From: VAZQ01 sp034669045
GTDB lineage: Bacteria; Pseudomonadota; Alphaproteobacteria; Rhizobiales; Xanthobacteraceae
Length of the DNA stretch: 64,000 nucleotides
Reading direction: 5' to 3'
NCBI GenBank assembly: GCA_034669045.1
Contig: JAXDOD010000115.1
Span: 1 to 64,000, forward strand
The translations under genes and the position numbers were made by a program. The first letter of the stretch is position 1. Each line of letters opens with the position of its first letter. Below the pieces are notes generated by a model, which had not been told where the DNA came from, did no database searches, and worked only from the letters and a program-made list of their open reading frames with translations. Positions 18,253 to 26,757 of the stretch are shown in pieces.

Positions 18253-18984
18253 TCAGAGACCGGGCACGAACTTCCGGACGAGCAGGATCAGGTTGTGGAA
18301 AATGTCCGCGAACTGGTTGAGCAGCAACGCCGGCGCATTGGACTGCGGCCAGAGCTGGAACGGCAGATTGAGCAGGTAGACGAAAAGCAGGACGCAGCCG
18401 AGGGTCATCGCCGCCGCCGCGATCAGGCTTTCGATCCAGCGCATCTCTTTTGATCCCGAGATCGAGACCAGGAAGGCGAGGTAGGTGGCCACGACCAGCC
18501 CGAACGGACGGATCAGCGCGGCAAACAGCGAGATCCCGAGCAGGACCAGCATCGGCCCGTGGATCTTGTATTTCTCGATGCGCGGCCCGTCCGTGAAGGC
18601 GCCGATCAGCGTCACGATGAATCCGACCAGGGCGAGCGCGCCGGCAAACAGCCGCGGTGCGGTGCCGGGACCGAACGCGAAGCCGCGCTGCCCCGGCAGC
18701 TCGGCGGAGGCAATGAGCGCGAACGTCGCCATCAGGACCAGGGCGAGGCCGCCGTAGAAATCCTGCGGGCCGCGGATCGGGACCAGTCCCGCCATCACGC
18801 CGACGCCCACCATGGCGACCACGATCGTCAGGAAGCGCGGCGCGGTCGGGCTCGACACATAGAAGGTGGCCAGGAACAGCACGAGCGCCACCAGCGTGAC
18901 GATCAACCCGCCCTTGAATCTGTTGGTATGCTCAGCCTCAGCCGGACTCGGCCGGTCCTGGGACGATTGGACGTCCTCAGCCAT
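18253..18984 (-). CDS. tctB: Tripartite tricarboxylate transporter small membrane subunit
   Basis: 243 aa. A soluble N-terminus (about 25 residues) is followed by paired hydrophobic segments (about 27-75, 78-130, 145-235) in the TctB arrangement. First gene of the operon with tctA and tctC. No helix-turn-helix or kinase regulator is adjacent. Confidence 0.92.
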   Translation of the reverse strand: MAEDVQSSQDRPSPAEAEHTNRFKGGLIVTLVALVLFLATFYVSSPTAPRFLTIVVAMVGVGVMAGLVPIRGPQDFYGGLALVLMATFALIASAELPGQRGFAFGPGTAPRLFAGALALVGFIVTLIGAFTDGPRIEKYKIHGPMLVLLGISLFAALIRPFGLVVATYLAFLVSISGSKEMRWIESLIAAAAMTLGCVLLFVYLLNLPFQLWPQSNAPALLLNQFADIFHNLILLVRKFVPGL

Positions 18985-19174
18985 GTCGTGCTCCCCTCGC
19001 GCCCCCGCCGCATGCCCCGCGCTCCCACGCCTAGGGGCATACGGGCTTCAGTTAGCACAGTTTTATCGGCGGCGGGAAGCAACTGCGACAATTTTCCGAC
19101 AACGCGGGTCGCCGCCCGGCCGCAACCAGGAGTTCCGGAGCCCGGCATCGCGCCGGGCTCCATGAAGCTTGCTG

Positions 19175-19708
19175 TCAGACCGCGCCCAGCAGCCCGAGCA
19201 GGCCGGCGGCGGCGAAAATCCACAGCGGGTTGAGGCGCACTTGATAGGTGATGGCCGCGGTCGCCGCGGTCAGCGCCATCGGCACCCAGCTCTGCGCCGC
19301 GACCGCCGCGATCACCAGCGCGCTCGCTCCGATCAGGCCGAGCGAGACCGGAACCATCCCGGCCTGGACCGCCAGCCGCCAAGGCGCGTGCTTGAAGCGG
19401 TCCCAGACGCGGCCGATGAAGAAGGCGAAGATGCAGGTCGGACCGCACATCGCGAGCGTCGCGACCAGGGCGCCCGCGACGCCGGCGACATGATAGCCGA
19501 TCAGCGTCACGATGATGACGTTCGGCCCCGGGGTTATCTGCGCGATCGCGAACATGTCGGCGAACTGCCGGTCGGTCATCCAGTGCTCGACCTCGACCAC
19601 CAGCCGGTGCATCTCCGGCAGGGCGGCATTGGCGCCGCCCATCGCGAACAGCGACATCAGCGCGAAGTAGCCCGCGAGCGCGGGCAACGCGGCGGCATCC
19701 TCCTTCAT
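19175..19708 (-). CDS. chrA: Chromate transporter half-protein, second gene
   Basis: 177 aa, one CHR domain. It has the ALMSLFAMGGANAALPEMHRLVVE start, IAQITPGPNVIIVTLIGYHVAGVAGA, and further hydrophobic segments. Short-chain CHR proteins work in adjacent pairs that export chromate; the partner is the next upstream gene, overlapping by four bases. No ChrB regulator is visible. Confidence 0.93.
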   Translation of the reverse strand: MKEDAAALPALAGYFALMSLFAMGGANAALPEMHRLVVEVEHWMTDRQFADMFAIAQITPGPNVIIVTLIGYHVAGVAGALVATLAMCGPTCIFAFFIGRVWDRFKHAPWRLAVQAGMVPVSLGLIGASALVIAAVAAQSWVPMALTAATAAITYQVRLNPLWIFAAAGLLGLLGAV

Positions 19709-20283
19709 CGCGGCCCCCGCCCCCAGGCCCAGGCGATGCTGAGCGGGATCAGCACCGCGAGCACCCAATAGAGCGGCCAGCGCATGATCCCGACCGCCGC
19801 GAAGGCGGCAAACGCCATCACGTGCGGCTGGCCGAAGCGCTCCTTCAACAGCGGCTGCAGCATCTTCAGGGTCGTGCTGATGGTGAGCCCGGCCGCCGCC
19901 GCCGCGACCGCCGCGAAGATGCGCTGCAGGACGTCGATGTTGCCGAAGCGGGCGTAGAGCAGCCCGCAGCCGATGACGATCGTGACCGGCGGTCCGAGCA
20001 GGCCGAGCAGCGCCAGCAGCGCGCCCGCCGTGCCGCCGAAGCGGCGCCCGAACACGACCGCGAAATTGACGATGTTGGGGCCGGGCAGGAAGTTGCAGAG
20101 TGCGTAGGCCTCGTTGAATTCCTCCGCCGTCATCCACTTGCGCTCGTCGACCATCATCCGCCGCGACCAGTACAGCACCCCGCCGAAGCCGGAGACCGAG
20201 ATGATCGTGAAGGCGACGAGCAGTTGCAGGCGCGTGGGATTGGCCGGGGCTGGTTGCGCGGGTGCGGGGGCGGTGTCGGACAT
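19705..20283 (-). CDS. chrA: Chromate transporter half-protein, first gene
   Basis: 192 aa, one CHR domain after a Pro/Ala-rich cytosolic N-terminus. Conserved: VSGFGGVLYWSRRMMVDERKW, EFNEAYALCNFLPGPNIVNFAVVFGRRFGG. It forms a pair with the gene at 19175. The two halves differ in sequence, as expected for antiparallel SCHR partners. Confidence 0.93.
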   Translation of the reverse strand: MSDTAPAPAQPAPANPTRLQLLVAFTIISVSGFGGVLYWSRRMMVDERKWMTAEEFNEAYALCNFLPGPNIVNFAVVFGRRFGGTAGALLALLGLLGPPVTIVIGCGLLYARFGNIDVLQRIFAAVAAAAAGLTISTTLKMLQPLLKERFGQPHVMAFAAFAAVGIMRWPLYWVLAVLIPLSIAWAWGRGPR

Positions 20284-20644
20284 GGTCCGGCAGGATTAGC
20301 CGGCCGCCGGCGACGGACCAAACGATTTGTCGGAATGCGCGGACGCCGCGCCGAACGGCCGCGGGCCTGGGCTGACGGCGCGGGTGCGCAGGATCGGGCC
20401 GCGGGCCGTGTGGAGGAGCCGCCGGCGGTCCTTGCGGTGCGCAGGTGGGCGACCTCGCGAACGCCATTCACGCGGCAGGGTTAGGAACAGCATCCAATTA
20501 TAGACTTGACTCCAATCCTTGCAGTCACAAAATCAGTGACATGGCGGCGTGCGCGAATACGGCCATGCTGTCGAGCTGTGGCCGCACCCTCAAAAATGGT
20601 CCGACCTATGATAAGATTCGACGGGCACGGATGGCATTCCACGA
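20284..20644. other. Gene-free region with small inverted repeat
   Basis: No supported gene. The GC content falls sharply to the right of about 20500, marking an accessory stretch. GTCAC (20524-20528) and GTGAC (20536-20540) form an inverted repeat just after a TTGACT (20506-20511), so a promoter/operator for the gene at 20645 is possible but weak. Confidence 0.4.
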
Positions 20645-21277
20645 ATGTTGACCTCTGGGACCTCATCGAACGGCTACAGAGCGGCCCTTATTAACGGGCG
20701 CTGGCAGATTCAACCGGCGAAGATATCCCCATCGCCTTTCGATCAAATTCTGCTGGACATTGAGCGGGCGCTAATCGCGAAGTTTTATTATCTCGCGATC
20801 ATGATGACTTTGGCCCTGCCTGACATCTGCGCTTGCCTCGAAAGCCCGAATGGAAATACTCGCGGACGAGGCGACGCTTACAAGCAATGGTTCAGAAAAC
20901 ACTTGTCGCAAAAATTTAGAAATTTAACCGACGTCGATGCTTACCAATTACGTTGTGGTGTGATCCATCAAGGACATTTCGGAGATCACCCAAGAAGGAA
21001 CTATGATCGAATAATCTTCGTGGGCCGAAATCCGAGTGTGAAGTTTGTTGGGGACGCAGTGGCGACAATTAATCCTGATGTTTCGTTTAATGGAATAAGC
21101 GTTGACCAATTGCGGCTGAGCGGGAGAATTCTCCATCTCGAAGCAGAGTTTTTTTGGGAGACGGTTATAGAGGCGGCCGTCAGTGGGCGCAGTCAAAAGC
21201 CGCCGATCCTAACGTACAAGCCAATATGCCAAACCTTGTGCGATATCGACCTGATGGCATGCCTCCCTATATCATAG
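20645..21277 (+). CDS. Conserved hypothetical protein, accessory island (210 aa)
   Basis: From residue 30 on it has a pattern known from a widespread family of unknown function: FDQILLDIERAL, FYYLAIMMTLALPDICACLE, YKQWFRKHL, LTDVDAYQLRCGVIHQGH, RIIFVG. The first 30 residues do not fit the family and may be non-native, since no ATG sits at the expected family start. Low GC and unusual codon use suggest transfer. Mostly helical, no catalytic motif recognised, although RCGVIHQG resembles the conserved RxxxxH type seen in HEPN-like folds. Confidence 0.65.
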   Translation: MLTSGTSSNGYRAALINGRWQIQPAKISPSPFDQILLDIERALIAKFYYLAIMMTLALPDICACLESPNGNTRGRGDAYKQWFRKHLSQKFRNLTDVDAYQLRCGVIHQGHFGDHPRRNYDRIIFVGRNPSVKFVGDAVATINPDVSFNGISVDQLRLSGRILHLEAEFFWETVIEAAVSGRSQKPPILTYKPICQTLCDIDLMACLPIS

Positions 21278-21368
21278 GGATTCCTCTGATTGCATGAGGC
21301 TCAGTATGGCCGCGTAATAAAGGTGAAGACAGATTTTCGCCGTAGACCAATTCAAACCGCGACAGTCC

Positions 21369-21479
21369 GTAGGGCGCAATAAGCGCAGCGCATTGCGCCG
21401 CTTCGAGGCCGATCCGCTGCCAGGCGGTTGGGGGAGGCAGCTTTAGATGGCGCAATGCGCTGCGCTTATTGCGCCCTAC
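21369..21479. repeat. 111-nt palindromic element, copy 1
   Basis: The left arm GTAGGGCGCAATAAGCG pairs with the right arm CGCTTATTGCGCCCTAC; the arms continue into GCGCATTGCGCC / GGCGCAATGCGC. A nearly identical copy is at 22686-22797. Confidence 0.92.
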
Positions 21480-21547
21480 GCTTGACCCATGCGGCGGCGG
21501 GTGCGCGTTGCACCGAGCGGCGATCTGCGCGGCGCGCACCCAAGCGC

Positions 21548-22195
21548 CTAGTCGGCGGGTCCCGCAAAGAGCAGCAGATTTCCGTCCGGGTCTTTGATGA
21601 TGAAGTTTCTCGCCCCCCAGGGTTGCGTCTTGAGCGTCTGGAAAAACGTAACGTTGGCGGACTGGAACTCAAGGAAGAGCTGCTTGATCTCGTCCGCCGT
21701 GGCAACTGTCATGGCTGCCGACAACAATTCGTCGCGATCTCTAAGCTCAGGATTGATCACGGGGCTGTCGACACATTTCAGATTGAGCTGTGCCGCATCT
21801 CGCTTAACTTGTGCATAGAAGGGTGGCTCGCCATAGCTGAATGAAATCGAGAAGCCGAGCTTGTTGGTGAAGAACGCGAGCGACGCTTTGATATCCGCGA
21901 CAAACAATTCCGGTTCAGCAGCGATGATGACCGCTTTGGAAGGGGAGTGCTCTGCATGATCCGACATGGTGGAGAGTCCTGTTTTGAGCGCCTGCCAGGT
22001 TGCGAACCCGTGCTGCCTCGCCACCAATTCCTGCGCGTCACTCAGCTTGAAGCTGTGTGCAAGCACGTCGGGATCTGTCATGTGCTGGTAGCGAGGAAGC
22101 AGCGCCCTGATCTGCGCGGCAACCGGATAGTACCGGTCGCGATGCCAGCGCAGAACGAGCTTGGCTTGCTTCCTGAGGTTCTCGAGACTGGGCAC
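21548..22195 (-). CDS. VOC/glyoxalase-fold protein with N-terminal helical domain
   Basis: 215 aa. Residues 1-75 (LENLRKQAKLVLRWHRDRYYPVAAQIR...AQELVARQHGFATWQALK) match the helical domain often found before ankyrin repeats or VOC domains. Residues 85-215 form a single VOC module (AEPELFVADIKASLAFFTNKLGFSI...FIIKDPDGNLLLFAG). Such proteins may bind antibiotics or glyoxal-type substrates; the substrate is unknown. It is flanked on both sides by palindromic elements. Confidence 0.85.
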   Translation of the reverse strand: MPSLENLRKQAKLVLRWHRDRYYPVAAQIRALLPRYQHMTDPDVLAHSFKLSDAQELVARQHGFATWQALKTGLSTMSDHAEHSPSKAVIIAAEPELFVADIKASLAFFTNKLGFSISFSYGEPPFYAQVKRDAAQLNLKCVDSPVINPELRDRDELLSAAMTVATADEIKQLFLEFQSANVTFFQTLKTQPWGARNFIIKDPDGNLLLFAGPAD

Positions 22196-22218
22196 GGGCG
22201 CGCTACGGTTGACGTTGC

Positions 22219-22262
22219 GTAGGTGGGCATTGCCCCTTCGGCATTGCGCCGATGCGCCCTAC
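22219..22262. repeat. Short palindromic element
   Basis: GTAGGTGGGCATTGCC ... GGCATTGCGCCGATGCGCCCTAC: a degenerate GTAGGG/CCCTAC palindrome directly upstream of the VOC gene start. Confidence 0.6.
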
Positions 22263-22427
22263 ATGCAGCGCGTTCAGAATGACCGAGGTGATTGACAATT
22301 GTCAATCATCCCGCGTCGCTTGAACAGGGAATGGCTCTGCTGAGCCATTCTCGATCCGTCGCACAACGTTTCCCGATACGTCGCACAATGGATTGTCCCG
22401 GCTTTGGTCACGGCAAATTCAAGACGA

Positions 22428-22619
22428 TCACATTCCCATGAAATCCGCCCTGGCATCCACCTCTTCCCCCGTCCGTTTCAGAACCTTGGCAATGGCTCCG
22501 TATGTATCACCCCTGCGCAGGGCGCTCAAAATGTAGTCCATTTCTTCTCTGATCCACGGCTTGCCGCTGTTCCTGAGGTCATCATTTGGTGCGATCGTCT
22601 TATCGGAGTCGTCAGTCAT
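22428..22619 (-). CDS. Small HTH-like protein (63 aa)
   Basis: Residues 20-58 read KPWIREEMDYILSALRRGDTYGAIAKVLKRT, an aromatic-acidic start followed by a helix-turn-helix-like segment as in SANT/Myb-like or GcrA-type small proteins. No obvious Shine-Dalgarno was checked beyond GAGGCTC. It lies in the lower-GC accessory stretch, between repeats. DNA binding is inferred only. Confidence 0.6.
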   Translation of the reverse strand: MTDDSDKTIAPNDDLRNSGKPWIREEMDYILSALRRGDTYGAIAKVLKRTGEEVDARADFMGM

Positions 22620-22685
22620 GAGCCTCGCCTTTCGGAACCTATCTGCCGAACCTGAACAGCAAGCGTAGCCTGTAGCCCGTAGCCT

Positions 22686-22797
22686 GTAGGGCGCAATAAG
22701 CGTAGCGCATTGCGCCGCTTCGAAGGCCGATCCGCTGCCGGGTGGATGTGGGAGGCAGCTTTAGATGGCGCAATGCGCTGCGCTTATTGCGCCCTAC
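22686..22797. repeat. 112-nt palindromic element, copy 2
   Basis: Nearly identical to 21369-21479, including the central GGCCGATCCGCTGCC and GGAGGCAGCTTTAGATGG. Same orientation, about 1.3 kb away; the VOC gene and the 63-aa gene lie between the copies. Confidence 0.92.
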
Positions 22798-22865
22798 GCT
22801 TGACCGGAGCATGTCCCGCTCCTGTTGAACCGGTCCACCATCCGCTCGTTGCCGCGAAAGCAAGC

Positions 22866-22950
22866 GTAGCCCGGATGGAGCGCAGCGCAATCCGGGTTGC
22901 TCGTCCGCAACACAACAGCCCCGGATTTCGCTTCGCTGCATCCGGGCTAC
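22866..22950. repeat. GTAGCCCGGAT palindromic element
   Basis: GTAGCCCGGATGGAGCGCAG at the left and CGCTGCATCCGGGCTAC at the right. Related to 15448-15529. The surrounding 22620-23166 contains no supported gene. Confidence 0.88.
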
Positions 22951-23166
22951 GGATGCGCTATGGGCAATCGCTTCGACGCTTCGGCCATGCAGCGGCGGCA
23001 TGGCTGGAGCGGCGCGGGCATCGCCGCGCCGAGGATCGCGGCGATGCCCCCGTACACAATCATGCTCGGCTCCGAGCATGCGGGCTGCTACGAGCAGTTC
23101 CCTCCGGGATTCCCGGGGTTTTGCCCGCGGCCCTGCGCGCCGCGCATGACTTATGTTCATAGGAAT

Positions 23167-23182
23167 TGTTTCACGTGAAACG
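23167..23182. promoter_or_regulatory. parS-like ParB binding site
   Basis: TGTTTCACGTGAAACG matches the bacterial parS consensus TGTTTCACGTGAAACA at 15 of 16 positions; the 14-bp core GTTTCACGTGAAAC is a perfect palindrome. ParB loads at such sites to segregate the chromosome, usually near the origin. It lies about 35-50 nt upstream of the tmRNA gene. Confidence 0.75.
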
Positions 23183-23214
23183 TCGGTCCGCTCTTTATTC
23201 CTCAACCTTCAGTC

Positions 23215-23560
23215 CCTATATTGAGGCTGCCGGCGCAAGCCGGCTATGGCGATAAATGGCCGTCGTAATAAACCATTCGGACCCGGGGGCAGTACCCGGC
23301 GCCTCCACCCGAGCCCGGCGCGGACGGGCTTCGGCGGGGGCGAAACAGGATCGACGAGGGCGTAAAGGGCGTGCTTTTGCTCGGCATGGTTCCGCCGTTA
23401 TCGGGCCGTTCCATAGTTGCAAATGACAACTATGCTCCGGTTGCTCAGGCCGCGTAAGCGGTTTGAAAAGCCGAACTGAAGTCCTGACGGGTTAAGCTCC
23501 GGCAGGCGGGGTTCGGAGGCACCTGGCAACAGAAGCCTCCACTTCCCATTCTCTATGCAA
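23215..23560 (+). ncRNA. ssrA: Two-piece (circularly permuted) tmRNA
   Basis: The acceptor piece comes first and ends ACCCGGCGCCTCCACC (to about 23309). A spacer follows and is removed by processing, then the coding piece starts at 23336 with GGGGGCGAAACAGG, whose first seven bases pair with CGCCTCC of the acceptor piece. The tag reading frame (23419-23457) encodes ANDNYAPVAQAA and a stop. This order and tag are those of alphaproteobacterial permuted tmRNA. It frees stalled ribosomes and marks the nascent protein for ClpXP. The outer ends are approximate. The encoded 3' end is ACCC, so CCA is completed after processing. The SspB adaptor gene lies next to it. Confidence 0.93.
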
Positions 23561-23649
23561 AACCCGCAAATGCGGCTGGCGCCGGGCGCCGGGCGCGCTA
23601 GCATCCGGGAGCTTTGAGTCTGCACCCGGCAGGAGCAAAGGGCCCCCAC

Positions 23650-24228
23650 ATGGCCGTCGACCACATCCGCTACGATATCCTGGCGCAGGAGGCGCTGCGC
23701 GGCGTCGTGCGCAGCGTGATCGAGGACGCCGCCAAGAACGGACTGCCGGGCGAGCACCATTTTTTCATCTCCTTCGACACCTGCGCCGAGGGCGTGCGGA
23801 TGTCGCCGCGCATGAAGGCGCAATATCCGCAGGAGATGACGGTGGTCCTGCAGCACCAGTTCTGGGACCTCACGGTCAGCGACACCGGCTTCGAGGTCGG
23901 GCTGTCGTTCGGCGGCATGGCGGAGCGGGTCGGGGTCCCGTTCGCGGCGATCAAGGGGTTTTTCGACCCGTCGGTGCAGTTCGGCCTGCAGTTCCAGGAG
24001 ATCGCCGAGGGCGAAGCGAACGCGCCCGCGGAGGCGCCGGCGCCCGCCCCGGCCGGACCGGCGCGTCCGCCCGCCGAACACAAGCGCTCACGCACGACGC
24101 CGGGGATCGCCGCCCCGCCGGCGGCGGCCAATGCGCCGCCCGAGCCGCCGGCCCGGTCCGATGACGAGCCCGACAAGCCGTCCGGCGGCGGCGAAGTGGT
24201 CCGGCTTGACCGCTTCCGCAAGAAATAG
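23650..24228 (+). CDS. sspB: SspB (alpha type), ClpXP adaptor for ssrA-tagged proteins
   Basis: 192 aa. N-terminal domain: DHIRYDILAQEALRGVVRSVI, GEHHFFISFDT, MTVVLQHQFWDLTVSD, FEVGLSFGG, DPSVQFGLQF, the SspB-alpha pattern that holds ssrA tags. A long Pro/Ala-rich linker follows, then a conserved C-terminus EVVRLDRFRKK that docks onto ClpX. It delivers tmRNA-tagged proteins to ClpXP. The tmRNA gene ends about 90 nt upstream, which places the tag and its adaptor together. ATG 23650 begins the conserved domain. Confidence 0.93.
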   Translation: MAVDHIRYDILAQEALRGVVRSVIEDAAKNGLPGEHHFFISFDTCAEGVRMSPRMKAQYPQEMTVVLQHQFWDLTVSDTGFEVGLSFGGMAERVGVPFAAIKGFFDPSVQFGLQFQEIAEGEANAPAEAPAPAPAGPARPPAEHKRSRTTPGIAAPPAAANAPPEPPARSDDEPDKPSGGGEVVRLDRFRKK

Positions 24229-24245
24229 CGCGCGGCCGTCCCGCG

Positions 24246-25649
24246 ATGGCCGAGAAACCCGCCCGCACGCGCATCGAGAGCGACACCTTCGGCCCGATCG
24301 AGGTGCCCGCCGACCGCCTGTGGGGCGCCCAGACCGAGCGCTCGCGCCGCAACTTCCGCATCGGCGAGGAGCGCATGCCGATACCGGTCATCCGCGCCCT
24401 CGCCATCGTCAAGCGCGCCGCCGCCGAGGTGAACCACGCGCTCGGCCTGCTCGATGCCCGCCGCGCCAAGGCGATCGCGCGCGCGGCGCAGGAGGTGATC
24501 GACGGCAAGCTCGACGACCATTTCCCGCTGGTGGTCTGGCAGACCGGCTCCGGCACCCAGAGCAACATGAACGTCAACGAGGTGATCGCCGCGCGCGCCA
24601 ACATGATGCTCGGCGGCAAGCCGGGCGACAAGGCGCCGGTGCACCCGAACGATCACGTCAACATGAGCCAGTCGTCGAACGACTGTTTCCCGACCGCCAT
24701 GCACGTGGCGGCGGTGCAGGAGATCACGCAGCGGCTGTTGCCGGCGCTCGCCAAGCTGCAGGCCGCGCTCGACAGGAAAACCAGGGAATTCGCGCGCATC
24801 GTGAAGATCGGCCGCACCCACACGCAAGATGCGACGCCGCTCACGCTCGGGCAGGAATTCTCCGGCTATGCCGCGCAGGTGAAGCGCGGCCGCGCGCGCG
24901 TGCAGGAGACGCTCAAGCACCTTTATCCGCTGGCGCAGGGGGGCACCGCGGTCGGCACCGGCCTCAACAGCAAGCCGCAGTTCGCAAAGCGGGTGGCCAG
25001 GCGCATCGCGGCGCTGACCGGCCTGCCCTTCGTCACCGCGCCCAACAAGTTCGAGGCGCTGGCATCGCACGACCCGATCGTGTTCGCCCAGGGAGCGCTC
25101 GCATCGGCCGCGACCGGCCTATTCAAGATCGCCAACGACATCAGGCTGCTGGCGTCGGGGCCGCGCTCCGGCCTCGGCGAACTGATCCTGCCGGAGAACG
25201 AGCCCGGCTCCTCGATCATGCCGGGCAAGGTGAACCCGACCCAATGCGAGGCGATGACCATGGTGTGCTGCCAGGTGTTCGGCAATCAGGCCACGATCAC
25301 GGTCGCCGCCAGCCAGGGCCACTTCGAGCTCAACGTCTACAAGCCGGTCATCGCCTACGACCTGCTGCAGTCGATCCGGCTGCTCGCCGATGCCGCGGTG
25401 TCGTTCACCGACCATTGCGTCGCCGGCATCCGCGCCAACGAGCCGCGCATCCGCGAGCTGATGCAACGCTCGCTGATGCTGGTCACCGCGCTGGCGCCCA
25501 AGATCGGCTACGAGCGGGCGGCCGCGATCGCCAAGGCCGCGCATGCGAACGGCACCACCTTGCGCGATGAGGCGCTGCGCCTCGGCTACGTCTCGGCGGC
25601 CGATTTCGACCGGCTGGTGCGGCCCGAGACGATGATTCGCCCCGGCTGA
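24246..25649 (+). CDS. fumC: Fumarate hydratase class II
   Basis: 467 aa. Interconverts fumarate and malate in the TCA cycle. Class II signatures: TQSNMNVNEVIAARA-like region, HPNDHVNMSQSSND, KIGRTHTQDATPLTLGQEFSGY, and the fumarase/aspartase motif GSSIMPGKVNPTQ (about residues 321-333). It follows sspB by 17 nt, probably in the same transcript. Confidence 0.97.
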   Translation: MAEKPARTRIESDTFGPIEVPADRLWGAQTERSRRNFRIGEERMPIPVIRALAIVKRAAAEVNHALGLLDARRAKAIARAAQEVIDGKLDDHFPLVVWQTGSGTQSNMNVNEVIAARANMMLGGKPGDKAPVHPNDHVNMSQSSNDCFPTAMHVAAVQEITQRLLPALAKLQAALDRKTREFARIVKIGRTHTQDATPLTLGQEFSGYAAQVKRGRARVQETLKHLYPLAQGGTAVGTGLNSKPQFAKRVARRIAALTGLPFVTAPNKFEALASHDPIVFAQGALASAATGLFKIANDIRLLASGPRSGLGELILPENEPGSSIMPGKVNPTQCEAMTMVCCQVFGNQATITVAASQGHFELNVYKPVIAYDLLQSIRLLADAAVSFTDHCVAGIRANEPRIRELMQRSLMLVTALAPKIGYERAAAIAKAAHANGTTLRDEALRLGYVSAADFDRLVRPETMIRPG

Positions 25650-26198
25650 GCCTCGCCCCGGGCACCGCCGCAGGCTGCCAACGGTGCAATGCAACCGTCT
25701 GCTAAGCCATTCCCGCGGACGGGCGTTGAATCCCAGATTTCAACTTATAATCAGGGTGTTCCGCGCAATTTCAAGTCCAGCCGAGATCACACGAAACATT
25801 TGTGACAAACGGATGCGCGGCGGTGCCGGAAGACGCGTTGTTTTGCGATCCGTGCAGTCGCTTGACGTAAGGTTTCGTCGTCACGATCAGCAGTATTTCT
25901 GTCTGCATCGACAGCTCTATTGAGACGATTCCAAGCCGGGGGCCCGATGGACTAACTATCGCGCAAAGGACATACTTTTACTGCTAAATGAAAGGTATCT
26001 ATCTGCTCCACGCTCACCCAGGTGTGTTTGAAGAGCCTCACGAAAGACGCTGCATAATGGTAAGACTTGCCTACAATTATAGTCCTGCGGCGTTCCTGAA
26101 TGTTCTCCAGTGCCACGGTATGGGCGTATTTAGCGCAGAAACACGGGTCCAAGCCGGGCCCGAACACTCAACAGACCCGGCTACCATCGGGCTGAGGG
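25650..26198. other. Gene-free region after fumC
   Basis: 549 nt without a supported gene. Lower GC than its neighbours. Short ORFs exist on both strands (for example 25988-26206 plus) but none has a convincing start site or family pattern. No terminator hairpin with a U-tract was found by eye. Confidence 0.4.
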
Positions 26199-26387
26199 AT
26201 GGGTGACGTCATCAATCTTCGCAAGGCACGCAAGCAAGCCAAGCGCAAGCTCGGCGAGCAGCGTGCGGACGCCAACCGCCTCCTCCACGGTCGCAGCAAG
26301 GCCGAGCGCATTCTCGAAGCGGCGCGCCAGGCAAAAGACCGTCGGAGACTCGATCAACACCGGATCGAAACGGGAGACGAGCGATGA
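26199..26387 (+). CDS. DUF4169 family small protein
   Basis: 62 aa, very basic: GDVINLRKARKQAKRK, ending DQHRIETGDE. This is the DUF4169 pattern, a small alphaproteobacterial family usually found beside fumC and a ribbon-helix-helix gene, exactly as here. Function is unknown. Overlaps the next gene by four bases. Confidence 0.88.
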   Translation: MGDVINLRKARKQAKRKLGEQRADANRLLHGRSKAERILEAARQAKDRRRLDQHRIETGDER

Positions 26388-26662
26388 AATCGCCGGTAGT
26401 CAAACGCTCCATCGTCATCGCCGGTCATAAGACCAGCGTCAGCCTGGAGGATGCGTTCTGGAAGGGGCTGAAGGAGATCGCCGGGGGCCGCGACATGACC
26501 CTGTCCGAGCTCGTCGCGGCAATCGACCAGGACCGGCGCCACGGCAACCTGTCGTCGGCGATCCGCCTGTTCGTGCTCGACTACTATCAAAGTCAGCTCG
26601 GCATGGTGAGCAGCGAACGCAGCGCACCGCGCGAGCTGATGGCGGCCCGGCAAGCGTCCTAG
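26384..26662 (+). CDS. Ribbon-helix-helix domain protein
   Basis: 92 aa. VVKRSIVIAGHKTSVSLEDAFWKGLKEIAGGRDMTLSELVAAID is a ribbon followed by two helices, as in the RHH_4 family. Likely a DNA-binding dimer. Coupled to the DUF4169 gene by an ATGA overlap. Confidence 0.9.
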   Translation: MKSPVVKRSIVIAGHKTSVSLEDAFWKGLKEIAGGRDMTLSELVAAIDQDRRHGNLSSAIRLFVLDYYQSQLGMVSSERSAPRELMAARQAS

Positions 26663-26757
26663 GCCTCGTCGGCTCGACGAAGATGGCAGCGCGGTTCCTG
26701 GACCACCTCTGAGTTGCCGCGCGCGGAGTTACGCCGGCGCAAGTCTACCGCAGGGCC

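Noticed and set aside
16669..18453. 594-codon plus frame opposite tctA
   Set aside because: Antisense shadow rich in Asp/Arg/His/Gln.
22639..23162. Plus and minus frames of 150-190 codons
   Set aside because: They run through palindromic repeats; Cys/Arg-rich translations reflect repeat arms.
25952..26206. Short ORFs on both strands after fumC
   Set aside because: No ribosome-binding site or family pattern, and they overlap each other.
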